Shown here: positions 25,140 to 35,100 of the stretch, piece by piece
How the letters are laid out: each line of letters opens with the position of its first letter
How positions within the stretch are numbered: the first letter of the stretch is position 1
Origin: CBDCRK01 sp965220955
GTDB taxonomy: Bacteria > Desulfobacterota > Binatia > Bin18 > CBDCRK01
Length of the DNA stretch: 64,000 nt
Assembly: GCA_965220955.1 (NCBI GenBank)
Contig: CBDCRK010000030.1
Location: 186,001-250,000 of the forward strand
Direction: 5' to 3'
Made by a program: the position numbers and the translations under genes
Notes under the pieces: generated by a model
Database searches by the model: none
Seen by the model: only the letters and a program-made list of their open reading frames with translations
Told to the model about the DNA's origin: nothing

Positions 25140-25651
25140 GCAGATGTCTGCAAGACCAAGCACTCCTGTTATTGTATGAAGATGAAGGCACCCGTACGCA
25201 ACGCGCCCACTTGGAAGTCTGTAAGGCCTGTGCCAGGCGGTATCAGCGGTTGGTACGCGACCTAGAAGTGATTGGGAGGGTACTTCAGGAGGCCCCTCTC
25301 CCTCGGGCTGTCCCTCATCACCGTCATTTTCTGCCCATACGCTGGATGCCCGTGGCTGCTGCGCTGGCAATAATGCTCACGCTGATGTGGGGAGGCCTAT
25401 GGATGCGGAGCCCGTCACCGCCGGTTTTGTCAGCAGAAACAGGCAACCAGGCTATCTTCCTATTTCTGGATGAGGTGTCTACCGCCCTCTTCTCAACAGC
25501 TGGTGCCAGTGGCGCGGTCATACCGTCTCCTGTTTCTAACCTTACCTATCTGCAAGCAGCCCTGGAGGGAGAATGGCCCTGCGAATGGCAAGATTCATTT
25601 TTCACTCCAGAATGTAATGACAACTTTTTCTCCCTTCTTTTTGAAGGGTAG
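25136..25651 (+). CDS. Zinc-finger anti-sigma factor with one membrane helix
   Basis: A 171-residue protein. The N-terminal ZAS motif HLEVCKACARRY (HxxxCxxC) is the zinc-binding anti-sigma domain. A single transmembrane helix follows (WMPVAAALAIMLTLMWGGLWM, about residues 69-90), with a periplasmic tail of about 80 residues containing two Cys. ATGA overlap with the sigma gene shows coupling. It is expected to hold the sigma factor at the membrane until a periplasmic signal, perhaps sensed with the next protein, releases it. Confidence 0.88.
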   Translation: MSRCLQDQALLLLYEDEGTRTQRAHLEVCKACARRYQRLVRDLEVIGRVLQEAPLPRAVPHHRHFLPIRWMPVAAALAIMLTLMWGGLWMRSPSPPVLSAETGNQAIFLFLDEVSTALFSTAGASGAVIPSPVSNLTYLQAALEGEWPCEWQDSFFTPECNDNFFSLLFEG

Positions 25652-25670
25652 TCGGTTAAGGAGGTAGGCT

Positions 25671-26174
25671 ATGAAAAAATTCAGTATGGTTCTGGTGGGG
25701 CTGGTTGCCGTGAGCCTGTGGGCGGCTACGCTCTATGGAGAGGATCATCACCGGTTTGGCATGGGGGGAAGGGGATCAAGAGGAATGATGGGGGGTGGTC
25801 CAGGAATGATGCTCCCCCTGATGCTTAGAGGGGTAGACCTCACGGCTGATCAGGAGAAGCAGGTAAAAGAGATTATGGCTAACCATCGCCAGACTTTTCG
25901 CACTCTCTTCAAGCAGTCGCGTGAGGCTGATCAGGAGCTGGCCGATAAGCTCTTTGCCCCTGGGGAGGTACAGGCGGACGATTTAACCCCCCTAACCGAG
26001 AAGATTTCCCAGCTGCGGGAGCAGCTCATGCAAGAGGGGCTCAAAACGACATTGGAAGTACGCGGAATACTAACGCCAGAGCAGATTGCCGGGGCTGCCC
26101 AACGCAAGAAGCGGATGCGCGAGTTACGCTCCGAAATGAGAAGCCTCTTTAAAGACAAGAAAGCGAAACCTTAG
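25671..26174 (+). CDS. Spy/CpxP-like periplasmic protein
   Basis: A 167-residue exported protein: signal peptide ending near LWAATLYG, a Met/Gly/His-rich stretch (HHRFGMGGRGSRGMMGGGPG), then an all-alpha part with two LTxxQ-type motifs (DLTADQEKQVKEIM and ILTPEQIAG). LTxxQ repeats define the Spy/CpxP/ZraP/CnrX group of periplasmic chaperones and metal sensors. The Met/His-rich region suggests binding of copper or a similar metal. Third gene of the sigma operon, 19 bp after the anti-sigma gene, with GGAGG before the ATG. Confidence 0.88.
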   Translation: MKKFSMVLVGLVAVSLWAATLYGEDHHRFGMGGRGSRGMMGGGPGMMLPLMLRGVDLTADQEKQVKEIMANHRQTFRTLFKQSREADQELADKLFAPGEVQADDLTPLTEKISQLREQLMQEGLKTTLEVRGILTPEQIAGAAQRKKRMRELRSEMRSLFKDKKAKP

Positions 26175-26287
26175 CCACTGCCAAAGGAACTAGCATCTCG
26201 TCGGGGCTCAAGCCTCCTTTCTTCTGGCGGTCTATGTGTTCTTGTAGATTTCGTAAAATCAGATAAGTCGATCGACGCTCTTCCGCT

Positions 26288-27139
26288 TCATGCCAGCTTC
26301 TGGGTAATCTCCGCGTAGCGATCCAGAAACGGGAGAATTGCCTCGCGGCCTGCTGTCGGCGCTCGCACCACCGTCCGTACCGCCCCCAGCGCGCGATAAC
26401 GCTCCAGCCGCTCTAGGCCCGCGGCATGCACACAGAAGAAGGAAATGGGAATGGTTGCAGGGTCTCGCCCTGCCACAGCGGCGCGTTTGTGCAGATCGGC
26501 AAGAGCCGCCGTCATGTTGTGGATTGCGGTCTCGACCGGAATCCATCCATCGCACAAGTCGACCACACGCTGACGACCCAGGGCGGAGTTGAGACTCCCT
26601 AGCAGAATGGGGGGATAGGGTTTGGTAAGGGGTTTGGGGTACGACCAAATACGATCGAAATTAACAAATTCTCCGTGATAGGAAGCCTCCTCCTCCGTCC
26701 AGATCTTCTTCATGGCTTCGATCCGTTCAGTAAACACCTGCCAACGTTTCTGTGGCGGGGTTCCATGATTGGCCATCTCCTCTTTGTTCCATCCTGCCCC
26801 AACGCCAAAAATGAAACGGCCCTGCGAGATGCGGTCGAGCGAAGCGACCTCTTTGGCTTGCACAATCGGATCATGTTCCACTACCAGCGAGATTCCCGTG
26901 CCCAACTTTAGGGTTTTCGTTACGGCCGCCGCTGCCGCCAACCCAATGAATGGGTCGGACATATGGGCATAGTCCTCGGGCAGCTCTCCCCCGCCTGGAT
27001 AGGGAGACTCTCGGCTCGCCGGGATGTGGGTATGCTCGGGTAACCAGAGTGACTCAAATTCTCGCGCCTCACATTCCCGCGCCAGCTCATTGGCGGGCAT
27101 GGTATACTCGGTATTAAAGCTAAAGATCCCTAACTTCAT
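26288..27139 (-). CDS. LLM-class (F420/FMN) oxidoreductase
   Basis: A 283-residue luciferase-like TIM-barrel oxidoreductase: MKLGIFSFNTEYTMPANELA, SLWLPEHTHIPASRESPYPG, GTGISLVVEHDPI and GRFIFGVGAGWNKEEM are hallmarks of the F420-dependent subgroup. The start at 27139 follows GGAAGGAAAG. It lies 17 bp downstream of another LLM gene and shares its promoter. Substrate unknown; such proteins are numerous in degraders of terpenoids, sulfonates and steroids. Confidence 0.9.
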   Translation of the reverse strand: MKLGIFSFNTEYTMPANELARECEAREFESLWLPEHTHIPASRESPYPGGGELPEDYAHMSDPFIGLAAAAAVTKTLKLGTGISLVVEHDPIVQAKEVASLDRISQGRFIFGVGAGWNKEEMANHGTPPQKRWQVFTERIEAMKKIWTEEEASYHGEFVNFDRIWSYPKPLTKPYPPILLGSLNSALGRQRVVDLCDGWIPVETAIHNMTAALADLHKRAAVAGRDPATIPISFFCVHAAGLERLERYRALGAVRTVVRAPTAGREAILPFLDRYAEITQKLA

Positions 27140-27155
27140 TGTCTTTCCTTCCCTA

Positions 27156-28226
27156 CTAAGACAGTGCCGGAAGTACCTTCTCGCCAAAGAGTCGGATGGA
27201 ACTCTCTATCAAGTGGCTGGGCATTGCACCAAAACGATGCCGCCCGCAGTAGACATCGAAGCCCATGAGCTTGTGGGCCTTCTCCAGTTGCTTTGCCACC
27301 GTCTCAGGGCTACCTATGTGAGCCAGGCCATTGTCCAGCCAGAACTTTATACCCGTAGTCATGCCCTCGAAGATCCGGAGTATTTCCCGGGTGGTGGGGG
27401 TGTCTTCTGTACCTTTAGCCCCCACTCGTGTCTGTTGGAGCCTCTCCATCCCTAAGGCGTAGGCTTGAATAATGTAGGGGGCCGCCTCCTCTATGGCCTG
27501 TTCGTCGGTCTCCGCCACATGCACTTCTCGAGTAAGGAAGGTGCGGGGCATAGGGCTTTTGTGGCCTGCCTCCTTCCACAGACGCCTCCACATATCGAAT
27601 TTTTCCGCGATAACCGTGTCCATATCCAGGTTCTGGGAAACGTTAAAGTTCTGGGCAGCCGCGTACTCGAAGGAACGTTTGCTGTGACAGGCGAACCATA
27701 TAGGAGGGTGAGGCTTCTGGTAGGGCTTGGGCCTGGCAAAGGCCTCCTCGAATTTCCAATACTTGCCCTCATAGGTGACACTTTCCTCGGTCCACGCCTT
27801 CCTTATAATAGCCAGTGCCTCCTCAGCCATATCCCGCCGCTCATAAAAAGGCAGGTTCCACCGAGTGAACTCGTGCTCCAGCACGCCTATACCAGCACCG
27901 AGCTCGAGACGCCCCCTTGATAGTTGGTCCAGCATGGCTGTGTCCTGGGCCAAACGTATGGGGTTGTAGAAGGGCAGTAAGAATATCATGGTACCGAATT
28001 TAATAGTTTGGGTGCGCTGGGCCAGGGCAGAGAGGTAGACCGAGGGTGAGGTGCATTGGCCAACATAGCTGTTCTGGTGCTCAATGATGAAGTGGTATTT
28101 CAATCCCACCTTCTCGGCCAATTCAACTTCCCGTAAGTGCTGCTCGTAGGCGTCCACCGGCTCAGGGGCGGCCTCGATATCGATCCACTGGAACAGATCA
28201 TAGGTGCCGAACTCCACTAGTGCCAT
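27156..28226 (-). CDS. LLM-class flavin-dependent monooxygenase-like protein
   Basis: A 356-residue bacterial-luciferase-family protein: VGLKYHFIIEHQNSYVG, GTMIFLLPFYNPIRLAQD, LSRGRLELGAGIGVLEHEF and a C-terminal region with insertion typical of alkanal monooxygenase-like enzymes. GGAGG precedes the ATG. It is first in a two-gene unit behind the promoter at 28318-28346. The two LLM proteins belong to different subgroups, so they are unlikely to be recent duplicates. Confidence 0.9.
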   Translation of the reverse strand: MALVEFGTYDLFQWIDIEAAPEPVDAYEQHLREVELAEKVGLKYHFIIEHQNSYVGQCTSPSVYLSALAQRTQTIKFGTMIFLLPFYNPIRLAQDTAMLDQLSRGRLELGAGIGVLEHEFTRWNLPFYERRDMAEEALAIIRKAWTEESVTYEGKYWKFEEAFARPKPYQKPHPPIWFACHSKRSFEYAAAQNFNVSQNLDMDTVIAEKFDMWRRLWKEAGHKSPMPRTFLTREVHVAETDEQAIEEAAPYIIQAYALGMERLQQTRVGAKGTEDTPTTREILRIFEGMTTGIKFWLDNGLAHIGSPETVAKQLEKAHKLMGFDVYCGRHRFGAMPSHLIESSIRLFGEKVLPALS

Positions 28227-28317
28227 AATTTACCTCCACGTTTGGATGGGCAACCACTCGATCCAAGATGTCTCATTTAAACGCCTATTGAAGCGGTTCT
28301 TCTCCCGATTCCGGCTA

Positions 28318-28356
28318 ATTGTATTTGCACCAAGGCAAACGGTCAAGTTCCTTGAC
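28318..28356 (-). promoter_or_regulatory. Sigma70-like promoter with overlapping palindromic operator
   Basis: On the minus strand TTGACC (28346-28341), a 17-nt spacer and TACAAT (28323-28318) make a near-consensus promoter about 85 bp before the LLM gene at 28226. The -35 hexamer is part of the perfect inverted repeat GTCAAG-ttc-CTTGAC (28342-28356), a likely repressor site. Confidence 0.6.
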
Positions 28357-28718
28357 TTCACTCATCTCTTTGACAAGGATCCCGCTGAGTAGCCCATATG
28401 AGACGAAGTGAAAGGACAGCACAGTTTGAATTCCCCTTTACTCTATTTACCCCCTCCTCGGCAAGAGAATTGTTTCCTTGGCTGAGGTACGGCCGTGGAA
28501 GAAATAGCTCAGGAAGAGGTCAAAAGAACCAACCCAGTTGCTTTCCCTCAAGGCGTTGCTATATCGTTCGTGCTTTTTTGTGCTGGCCGGAACATTTGTG
28601 GTACCTGCCAGTTCATATAGGGCAGGATCTATGGATGCTAGACTTGACGAGATTATTTACTAATGTGGCTACGTGACTATACTTGACACATCTTACGGTG
28701 AGCTGAGCGGAGTAAAAA
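28357..28718. other. Intergenic region before the helicase-methylase operon
   Basis: No gene is recognised. A TTGACA occurs at about 28683 and a TTGACG at 28644, but without convincing -10 partners. The helicase gene begins at a GTG with GGAG nine bases upstream. Confidence 0.4.
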
Positions 28719-31700
28719 GTGCCGCGCATCTTCGACAATATTGACCAATCGCTTCTCCCGGCCTTGCAGGAAACGCTAGGCCTGTCGGAACGAGCAGACT
28801 TTTGCGTAGGCTACTTTAACCTGCGCGGTTGGAAAACAATCGACAAGTGGGTTGACCATTGGTCAGGAGGACCAGGACAGTGTTGCCGTTTGCTGGTTGG
28901 AATGCAAAGGCTCCCGCAAGACGATCTTAACGCTGCTCTCGGCGTATTGAGATCTCAAAATGGTATTGACAACCAGACGGCAATCCGCCTGAAGAAGAAG
29001 CTGGCAGAAGACTTCCGTGCGCAACTTATGGTTGGTGTTCCAACGAACGAGGATGAGGCTGGGCTCCGCCGCCTTGCCGTGCAGATCCGTTCCAAGAAGG
29101 TTGTGGTTAAGCTGTTTCTACGACATCCTCTGCACGCTAAGCTTTATCTGCTCTTCCGCCCTGACCCAATTAGTCCTACAGTTGGTTACCTTGGCAGCAG
29201 CAACCTCACCTTCTCTGGTCTTTCCCAACAAGGTGAACTGAACATCGATGTCCTTGACCAGGATGCCTGTCAGAAGCTTGCACAGTGGTTTGAAGACCGT
29301 TGGAACGATCACTGGTGCGTCGATATCTCGAACGAGTTACTCCAAATTATTGAGGAGAGCTGGGCACGAGAAGAAAGCCTCCCACCCTATTATGTCTACC
29401 TCAAGATAGCGTACCACCTCTCGCAAGAGGCTCGGACCGGCCTCTCTGAGTTTCGGTTGCCTCGCGACTTTACCAAAAAACTCTTTGAGTTCCAGGGAGC
29501 CGCAGTGAAAATCGCAGCGCACCATCTCAATAAACGAGGAGGGGTACTCATTGGTGATGTGGTCGGACTGGGCAAGACTTTAATGGCCACTACGGTTGCT
29601 CGCATCTTCGAGGACGACTACGATCTAGAAACGCTCATTATCTGCCCGAAAAACCTTGTGCCGATGTGGGAAGACTATCGTACCCAGTACCGGCTTCGGG
29701 CAAAGGTTCTCTCAATAAGCCGAGCCATCGCCGAGTTGCCTCAGCTCCGGCGTTACCGGCTTGTCTTGATCGATGAGAGTCACAACTTGCGCAATCGCGA
29801 GGGGAGGCGATATCGGGCCATCCAGGAGTATATTCGCGAAAATGAGAGCAAAGTCATTCTGCTCTCAGCCACCCCGTACAACAAAACGTACATCGATTTA
29901 TCGAATCAACTGCGGCTGTTTGTTTCTGAAGACGCCGATGTTGGGGTCCGCCCCGAAAACCTGCTGCGAGAACTTGGTGAAACCGAATTCATTCGTCGCC
30001 ATCAATGTGCCGTTCGTTCGCTGGCGGCATTTGAGAAGAGCGAATACGCTGATGACTGGCGTGAGCTGATGCGCCTCTACTTGGTCCGCCGCACGCGCAG
30101 CTTCATCCAGGAGAACTATGCCGATATCAATTCTCAGGCCGATATCAATTCTCAGAATGGACGAAAGTATCTGACGTTTACAGACGGCACACGATCCTAC
30201 TTTCCTACGCGAGTGCCTAAAACTGTCAGGTTCAAGATCGACGAAAAAGACCCCACCGACCAGTATGCACTTCTCTATTCTGATCCTATTGTCAACACCA
30301 TCAACAGGCTCACGCTGCCGCGCTACGGGTTGGGCAACTATGTGAAAGAGCGTCCACACGAGCCTCCAACTGCCACGGAAGCGAAAATCATTGCGGATCT
30401 TTCCCGGGCAGGGAAACGATTAATGGGTTTCTGCCGTACCAACCTTTTTAAGCGGTTAGAGAGCAGTGGTCAGGCGTTCTTGCTATCCATCGAGCGACAT
30501 ATTCTGCGTAATGCTGTCTATTTGCATGCTATTGAAAATAACGAGCCGATCCCTATCGGAACTCAAGATGCTAGCCTATTGGACACCCGTTTTCACGACA
30601 TCGACAGTAATCTTTTCGTGTCAGAAGACAATGAAAACGAAATAGGGAACCAGCAGCTCAACGGTCACCCGCGAACGGAAGAAGACTTCCATCAGCAGGC
30701 TGCTGGGGTGTACAAAGCTTACGCTGAACCGCTCAAAAGGCGGTTCAGCTGGTTACGTTCAGACCGATTCCAGCCACAACTCATTAAAGACCTTAAGGGG
30801 GACATCAGGGCGTTGCTGGGGGTACTAGAAAAGTGCGGCGACTGGAGACCGGAGCGTGACGCAAAGTTGGCAAAGCTCTGTGATCTGATTATGCAAAAGC
30901 ACCCTCACAAGAAAATTATCGTCTTCACCCAATTCGCTGATACTGTCCTCTACCTTATCGAACAGCTCCAGGGTCGCCTCAGTCGAGCCGCCGCCGTCAC
31001 TGGAGACACAGAAAACCCAACGAGGATCGCCTGGCGGTTCAGCCCTGAGAGCAACGAAAAGCGTGACCAAATTCCGCCTGACCAGGAACTTGACGTTCTC
31101 GTTACGACTGATGTGTTGAGCGAGGGCCAGAACCTGCAAGATGGGGCCATTATTGTCAACTACGACCTGCCATGGGCCATCATCCGCTTGATCCAGCGCG
31201 TCGGGCGTGTAGACCGCATCGGGCAAAAGGCTGAGGCAATCCTCTGCTACTCGTTTCTGCCAGCGGATGGAGTTGAACGTATCATTCGGCTGCGTACCCG
31301 AGTCCGCCAAAGGTTGCGCGAAAACGCCGAAGTAGTAGGGACAGACGAGGCATTCTTCGAGGATGACCAGAACGACCAGGCGGTCCGCGATCTATTCACT
31401 GAAAAGTCTGGCCTCCTTGACGGCGATGCTGACACCGAGGTTGACCTGGGCTCCTACGCCTACCAGATCTGGAAGAACGCTATCGACCGTGATCCGGCTC
31501 TGCAGAAGCTCATTCCGGATCTGCCTGATGTTGTTTACTCAACCAAACCACATCTGTCCGCCGAAGGGCAGCCCGAAGGGGTTCTCGCCTATGTTCGCAC
31601 GGCTGAGGGGAATGACGCGCTTGCCTGGCTCGATAAGAACGGCAACCCTGTCACAGAATCACAGTTCGCCATTCTCAGATCTGCTGTTTGCGAACCCAAC

Positions 31701-32102
31701 ACTCCAGCTCTGCCCCGACACAAAAATCACCATAACCTAGTGCATAAAGCCGTAGATGTTATTGCCGCTGAGGAAAAGACACTGGGCGGACAACTCGGAC
31801 GGCCGTCTGGCGCGCGTTTCCGCACCTACGAACGGCTCAAACGCTACACAGAGTTGGTCAAGGGAACGCTCTTTGAATCACAAGAACTACTCAAGACCAT
31901 TGACGAGATTTACCGTTACCCGCTGCGGCAATCGGCAATCGACACACTCAACCGTCAGCTCAAGAGTGGCATCGGCGATCAAACCCTGGCGGAGCTGGTG
32001 TGTGCGCTCCGTGTTGAAGATCGGCTGTGTCTCATGCATGAAGAGGCTGAGGCACAGGAGCCACGAATCATTTGCTCGCTGGGCTTGTCTCAGACATTCT
32101 AG
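28719..32102 (+). CDS. SNF2/DEAD-type helicase with N-terminal phospholipase-D domain (Hma-like)
   Basis: An 1127-residue protein. Residues about 1-200 form a PLD-like nuclease domain: HAKLYLLF (HxK, near 140) and GSSNLTFSG. A SNF2-type helicase follows: Walker A GDVVGLGKTLMA (near 278), Walker B/motif II VLIDESHNLRN (near 350), motif III LLSATPYN, then helicase-C with motif V TDVLSEGQNLQ and motif VI QRVGRVDRIGQ (near 826). The family acts as DNA translocase in defence; the PLD domain could cut. An exact 18-bp duplication encodes ADINSQ twice near residue 470. The gene heads a three-gene operon with an adenine methylase and an AAA ATPase, the arrangement described in the literature as Hma (helicase, methylase, ATPase); the match is from gene content, not a search. 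Confidence 0.9.
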   Translation: MPRIFDNIDQSLLPALQETLGLSERADFCVGYFNLRGWKTIDKWVDHWSGGPGQCCRLLVGMQRLPQDDLNAALGVLRSQNGIDNQTAIRLKKKLAEDFRAQLMVGVPTNEDEAGLRRLAVQIRSKKVVVKLFLRHPLHAKLYLLFRPDPISPTVGYLGSSNLTFSGLSQQGELNIDVLDQDACQKLAQWFEDRWNDHWCVDISNELLQIIEESWAREESLPPYYVYLKIAYHLSQEARTGLSEFRLPRDFTKKLFEFQGAAVKIAAHHLNKRGGVLIGDVVGLGKTLMATTVARIFEDDYDLETLIICPKNLVPMWEDYRTQYRLRAKVLSISRAIAELPQLRRYRLVLIDESHNLRNREGRRYRAIQEYIRENESKVILLSATPYNKTYIDLSNQLRLFVSEDADVGVRPENLLRELGETEFIRRHQCAVRSLAAFEKSEYADDWRELMRLYLVRRTRSFIQENYADINSQADINSQNGRKYLTFTDGTRSYFPTRVPKTVRFKIDEKDPTDQYALLYSDPIVNTINRLTLPRYGLGNYVKERPHEPPTATEAKIIADLSRAGKRLMGFCRTNLFKRLESSGQAFLLSIERHILRNAVYLHAIENNEPIPIGTQDASLLDTRFHDIDSNLFVSEDNENEIGNQQLNGHPRTEEDFHQQAAGVYKAYAEPLKRRFSWLRSDRFQPQLIKDLKGDIRALLGVLEKCGDWRPERDAKLAKLCDLIMQKHPHKKIIVFTQFADTVLYLIEQLQGRLSRAAAVTGDTENPTRIAWRFSPESNEKRDQIPPDQELDVLVTTDVLSEGQNLQDGAIIVNYDLPWAIIRLIQRVGRVDRIGQKAEAILCYSFLPADGVERIIRLRTRVRQRLRENAEVVGTDEAFFEDDQNDQAVRDLFTEKSGLLDGDADTEVDLGSYAYQIWKNAIDRDPALQKLIPDLPDVVYSTKPHLSAEGQPEGVLAYVRTAEGNDALAWLDKNGNPVTESQFAILRSAVCEPNTPALPRHKNHHNLVHKAVDVIAAEEKTLGGQLGRPSGARFRTYERLKRYTELVKGTLFESQELLKTIDEIYRYPLRQSAIDTLNRQLKSGIGDQTLAELVCALRVEDRLCLMHEEAEAQEPRIICSLGLSQTF
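30120..30155 (+). repeat. 18-bp exact in-frame tandem duplication in the helicase gene
   Basis: GCCGATATCAATTCTCAG occurs twice back to back and adds six residues (ADINSQ) between the two helicase lobes. Confidence 0.95.
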
Positions 32103-32110
32103 AAACCGAA

Positions 32111-35100
32111 ATGGCAATACTCAATATCCCGCGAACACGCGACCTCCTGCAGACGTTCGATTTCTCGACCTTATTTATCGAGGAGCTCGGCTGGTCACGC
32201 CCGGCAACCCGTAGGGCGGTGACTTGGGAATGGAACGGCACTGATTATGAGCGCCGCCAGATTGCCGAACTCTCCGGTGTGGTGGTGTTCGAGATTACTG
32301 CACACGCTGGGAGTATCCCAGACGCCAAGGCTCGTGCAGCCATCCATAAAGAAATTGTCAAGCTGCATCATGAGAACTTGTTGGTGTTCTTAGACAAAGA
32401 GCGTAGGCAGAGTCTCTGGTACTGGGTCAAGCGTGAAGGAGGGAAGAGTTATCCGCGTGAGCACCTCTATGTACAGGGACAGCCGGGCGATCTTTTTCTG
32501 AGCAAGCTCGGCGCTATAGTGGTTGACCTCAGTGACTTCGACGAGACCGGCACTGTACCGGTAGTGGAGGTTGCCAGCCGCCTCAAAAAAGCCCTGGATG
32601 TCGAGAAAGTCACGAAGAAATTTTACCGAGAGTTCTACGACCAACACCTCGCTTTTCTGGAGCTGATCCAGGGAATAGATGACGAGCGGCAACGCCGTTG
32701 GTACGCTTCAGTGTTACTCAACCGGTTGATGTTCATCTATTTCCTGCAGCGCAAATACTTTCTTGACAACGGGAACGGCAACTATCTGCAAGACAAGCTG
32801 GCCGAGAGTCAGAGCACGCTCGGAAAGGATAAGTTTTTTAGCGAGTTTCTAAAAGCATTATTCTTTGAAGGGTTTGCTAAACCGGAGGAGCAGCGCAGCC
32901 AAGAGGCACGCCGGCTCTTAGGAAATATCCGTTACCTGAATGGTGGCCTGTTCTTGCCACATCAGGTCGAGGCAGCCAATCTCAACATCCACGTACCGGA
33001 TCGGGCCTTTGAGAATTTGTTCGATCTGTTTGGGCGTTATTCCTGGAATCTCAACGATACACCGGGTGGTGAAGACAACGAAATCAATCCTGACGTCCTC
33101 GGCTACATTTTCGAAAAGTACATCAACCAGAAGGCATATGGTGCCTACTATACGCGACCGGAAATTACCGAATATCTTTGCGAGCAAACCATCTTCAAAC
33201 TCGTCCTCGAAAAGATCAGCTCACCCGAGGTGGCAGGTCTGCTGCCAGCTCAGAGTTTCGATTCGATCGCCGAATTGTTGCTCAATCTAGACGCCCCCCT
33301 CTGCAAACAATTGTTGATGAAAATCCTACCCAACCTCTCACTGCTCGATCCGGCCTGCGGCTCCGCCGCTTTCCTGGTTGCCGCCATGCGTACCCTAATC
33401 AGTCTCTATTCGGCGATCATAGGGAAGATCGAGTTTTTGCATGATCGTACGCTGACGGAATGGCTCCGCAAAGTGCGGAAAGAACACTCCTCGCTTGCCT
33501 ATTTCATCAAGAAGCGGATCATTACCGATAACCTCTTTGGTGTGGACATTATGGAAGAGGCTGCAGAGATTGCCAAACTCCGCCTCTTTCTCGCCCTGGT
33601 TGCATCAGCCCAGACGGTCGAGCAGCTAGAGCCGCTGCCCAACATCGACTTCAACATCCTGGTCGGCAATTCGCTTATTGGTCTGATGCGTATCAAGAAC
33701 GAAGACTTTGACCAATATCACGCCCAGGATAATCTCTTCCGCAGAAGCTATCGTGAAGTGTTGGCCGAGAAGAACCAATTAATAAATACCTATCGCCATA
33801 CAGCAACATATGCGGAAGATCTCCGTGCATTGCGTGATAACATTGAGCAAAAAAAGAAGGACGCCCTCGAAACCCTGGATGAGATCCTACTGGACGAGTT
33901 CAGCAAAAATCTGAAGATCAAGTTTGCACAAGCCACTTGGGACGACGAGAAAAAGAAACTGGGGAAACCGAAGAAACGAAACCTCAACCTTACAGACATC
34001 CGTGCCCTCCAGCCGTTTCATTGGGGCTACGAGTTTGACGAAATTCTCAACAAGAATGGCGGCTTTGATGCCATCATTACCAACCCACCGTGGGAGATCT
34101 TCAAACCCAATTCAAAAGAGTTCTTCGAAGATCATTCTGACCTTGTCACCAAGAAGAAGATGACGGTCCACGAGTTTGAAAAGGAGCAAGCACAGCTCCT
34201 AAAAAATCCTGAAATAAGCAAAGCCTGGTTCGAATATCAAAGCCGTTTTCCCCATAGGAATATCTATTTCCGCACGGTACCACAGTATAAAAACCAGATC
34301 GCTGTAGTCAATGGTAAGAGACAAACTACTGATCTCAACCTTTACAAACTGTTTATTGAACAGTGCTTCAATCTACTATGTTCTGGCGGTCACTGTGGCA
34401 TTGTCATTCCAAGCGGAATCTATACCGACTTGGGTGCGAAACAGTTGCGCGAGTTACTCTTCAATCAAACCGAAGTCACTAGCCTATTTTGTTTCGAGAA
34501 CCGTAGGGAAGTTTTCGAAGGAATCCATCGCAGCTTCAAATTTGTGGTGTTAACGTTCGAGAAAGGAAGAAAAACAAAATCTTTTCCTGCTGCTTTCATG
34601 CGTCATGATGTTAAGGAATTAGCACGTTTCCCTAACCAAGGAGCATTGCACTTACCAGTTGACCTTATTCATCGTCTCTCACCAGATTCGCTCTCGATCA
34701 TGGAATTTAAGGATGAGATTGATGTCCGCATAGCGGAGAAAATGCTCTGCTTTCCTCTTTTAGGCAGCGAAATCGAAGGTAAGTGGAACTTCGTGTTGAA
34801 ACGCGAATTTCACATGACCGATGATGCTCCTTTATTTAAGACTCAGCCAGGACCAAAATGTTTGCCTCTATATGAAGGAAAAATGATTCACCAGTTTGAC
34901 CATCTCTTCAGCGAGCCGCGTTACTGGGTGGACGAGAAGGAGGGACGGGCATCCTTGTTAGGGCGTGAACAAGACACAGGACAAAAGTTGGATTACCAGC
35001 GCTATCGTCTCGGTTTTCGTGATGTGGCCAGCAACACGAACGAGCGCACAATGATCGCAACAGTGTTACCACTGAACGTCTTTGCAGGAAATACCGTAAC

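Noticed and set aside
28683..28688. TTGACA just before the helicase gene as its -35 box
   Set aside because: No acceptable -10 hexamer lies 16-18 bases downstream before the start codon.
32072..32110. Upstream start of the methylase overlapping the helicase
   Set aside because: The extra residues come from the helicase 3' end in another frame; the ATG at 32111 begins the natural N-terminus.
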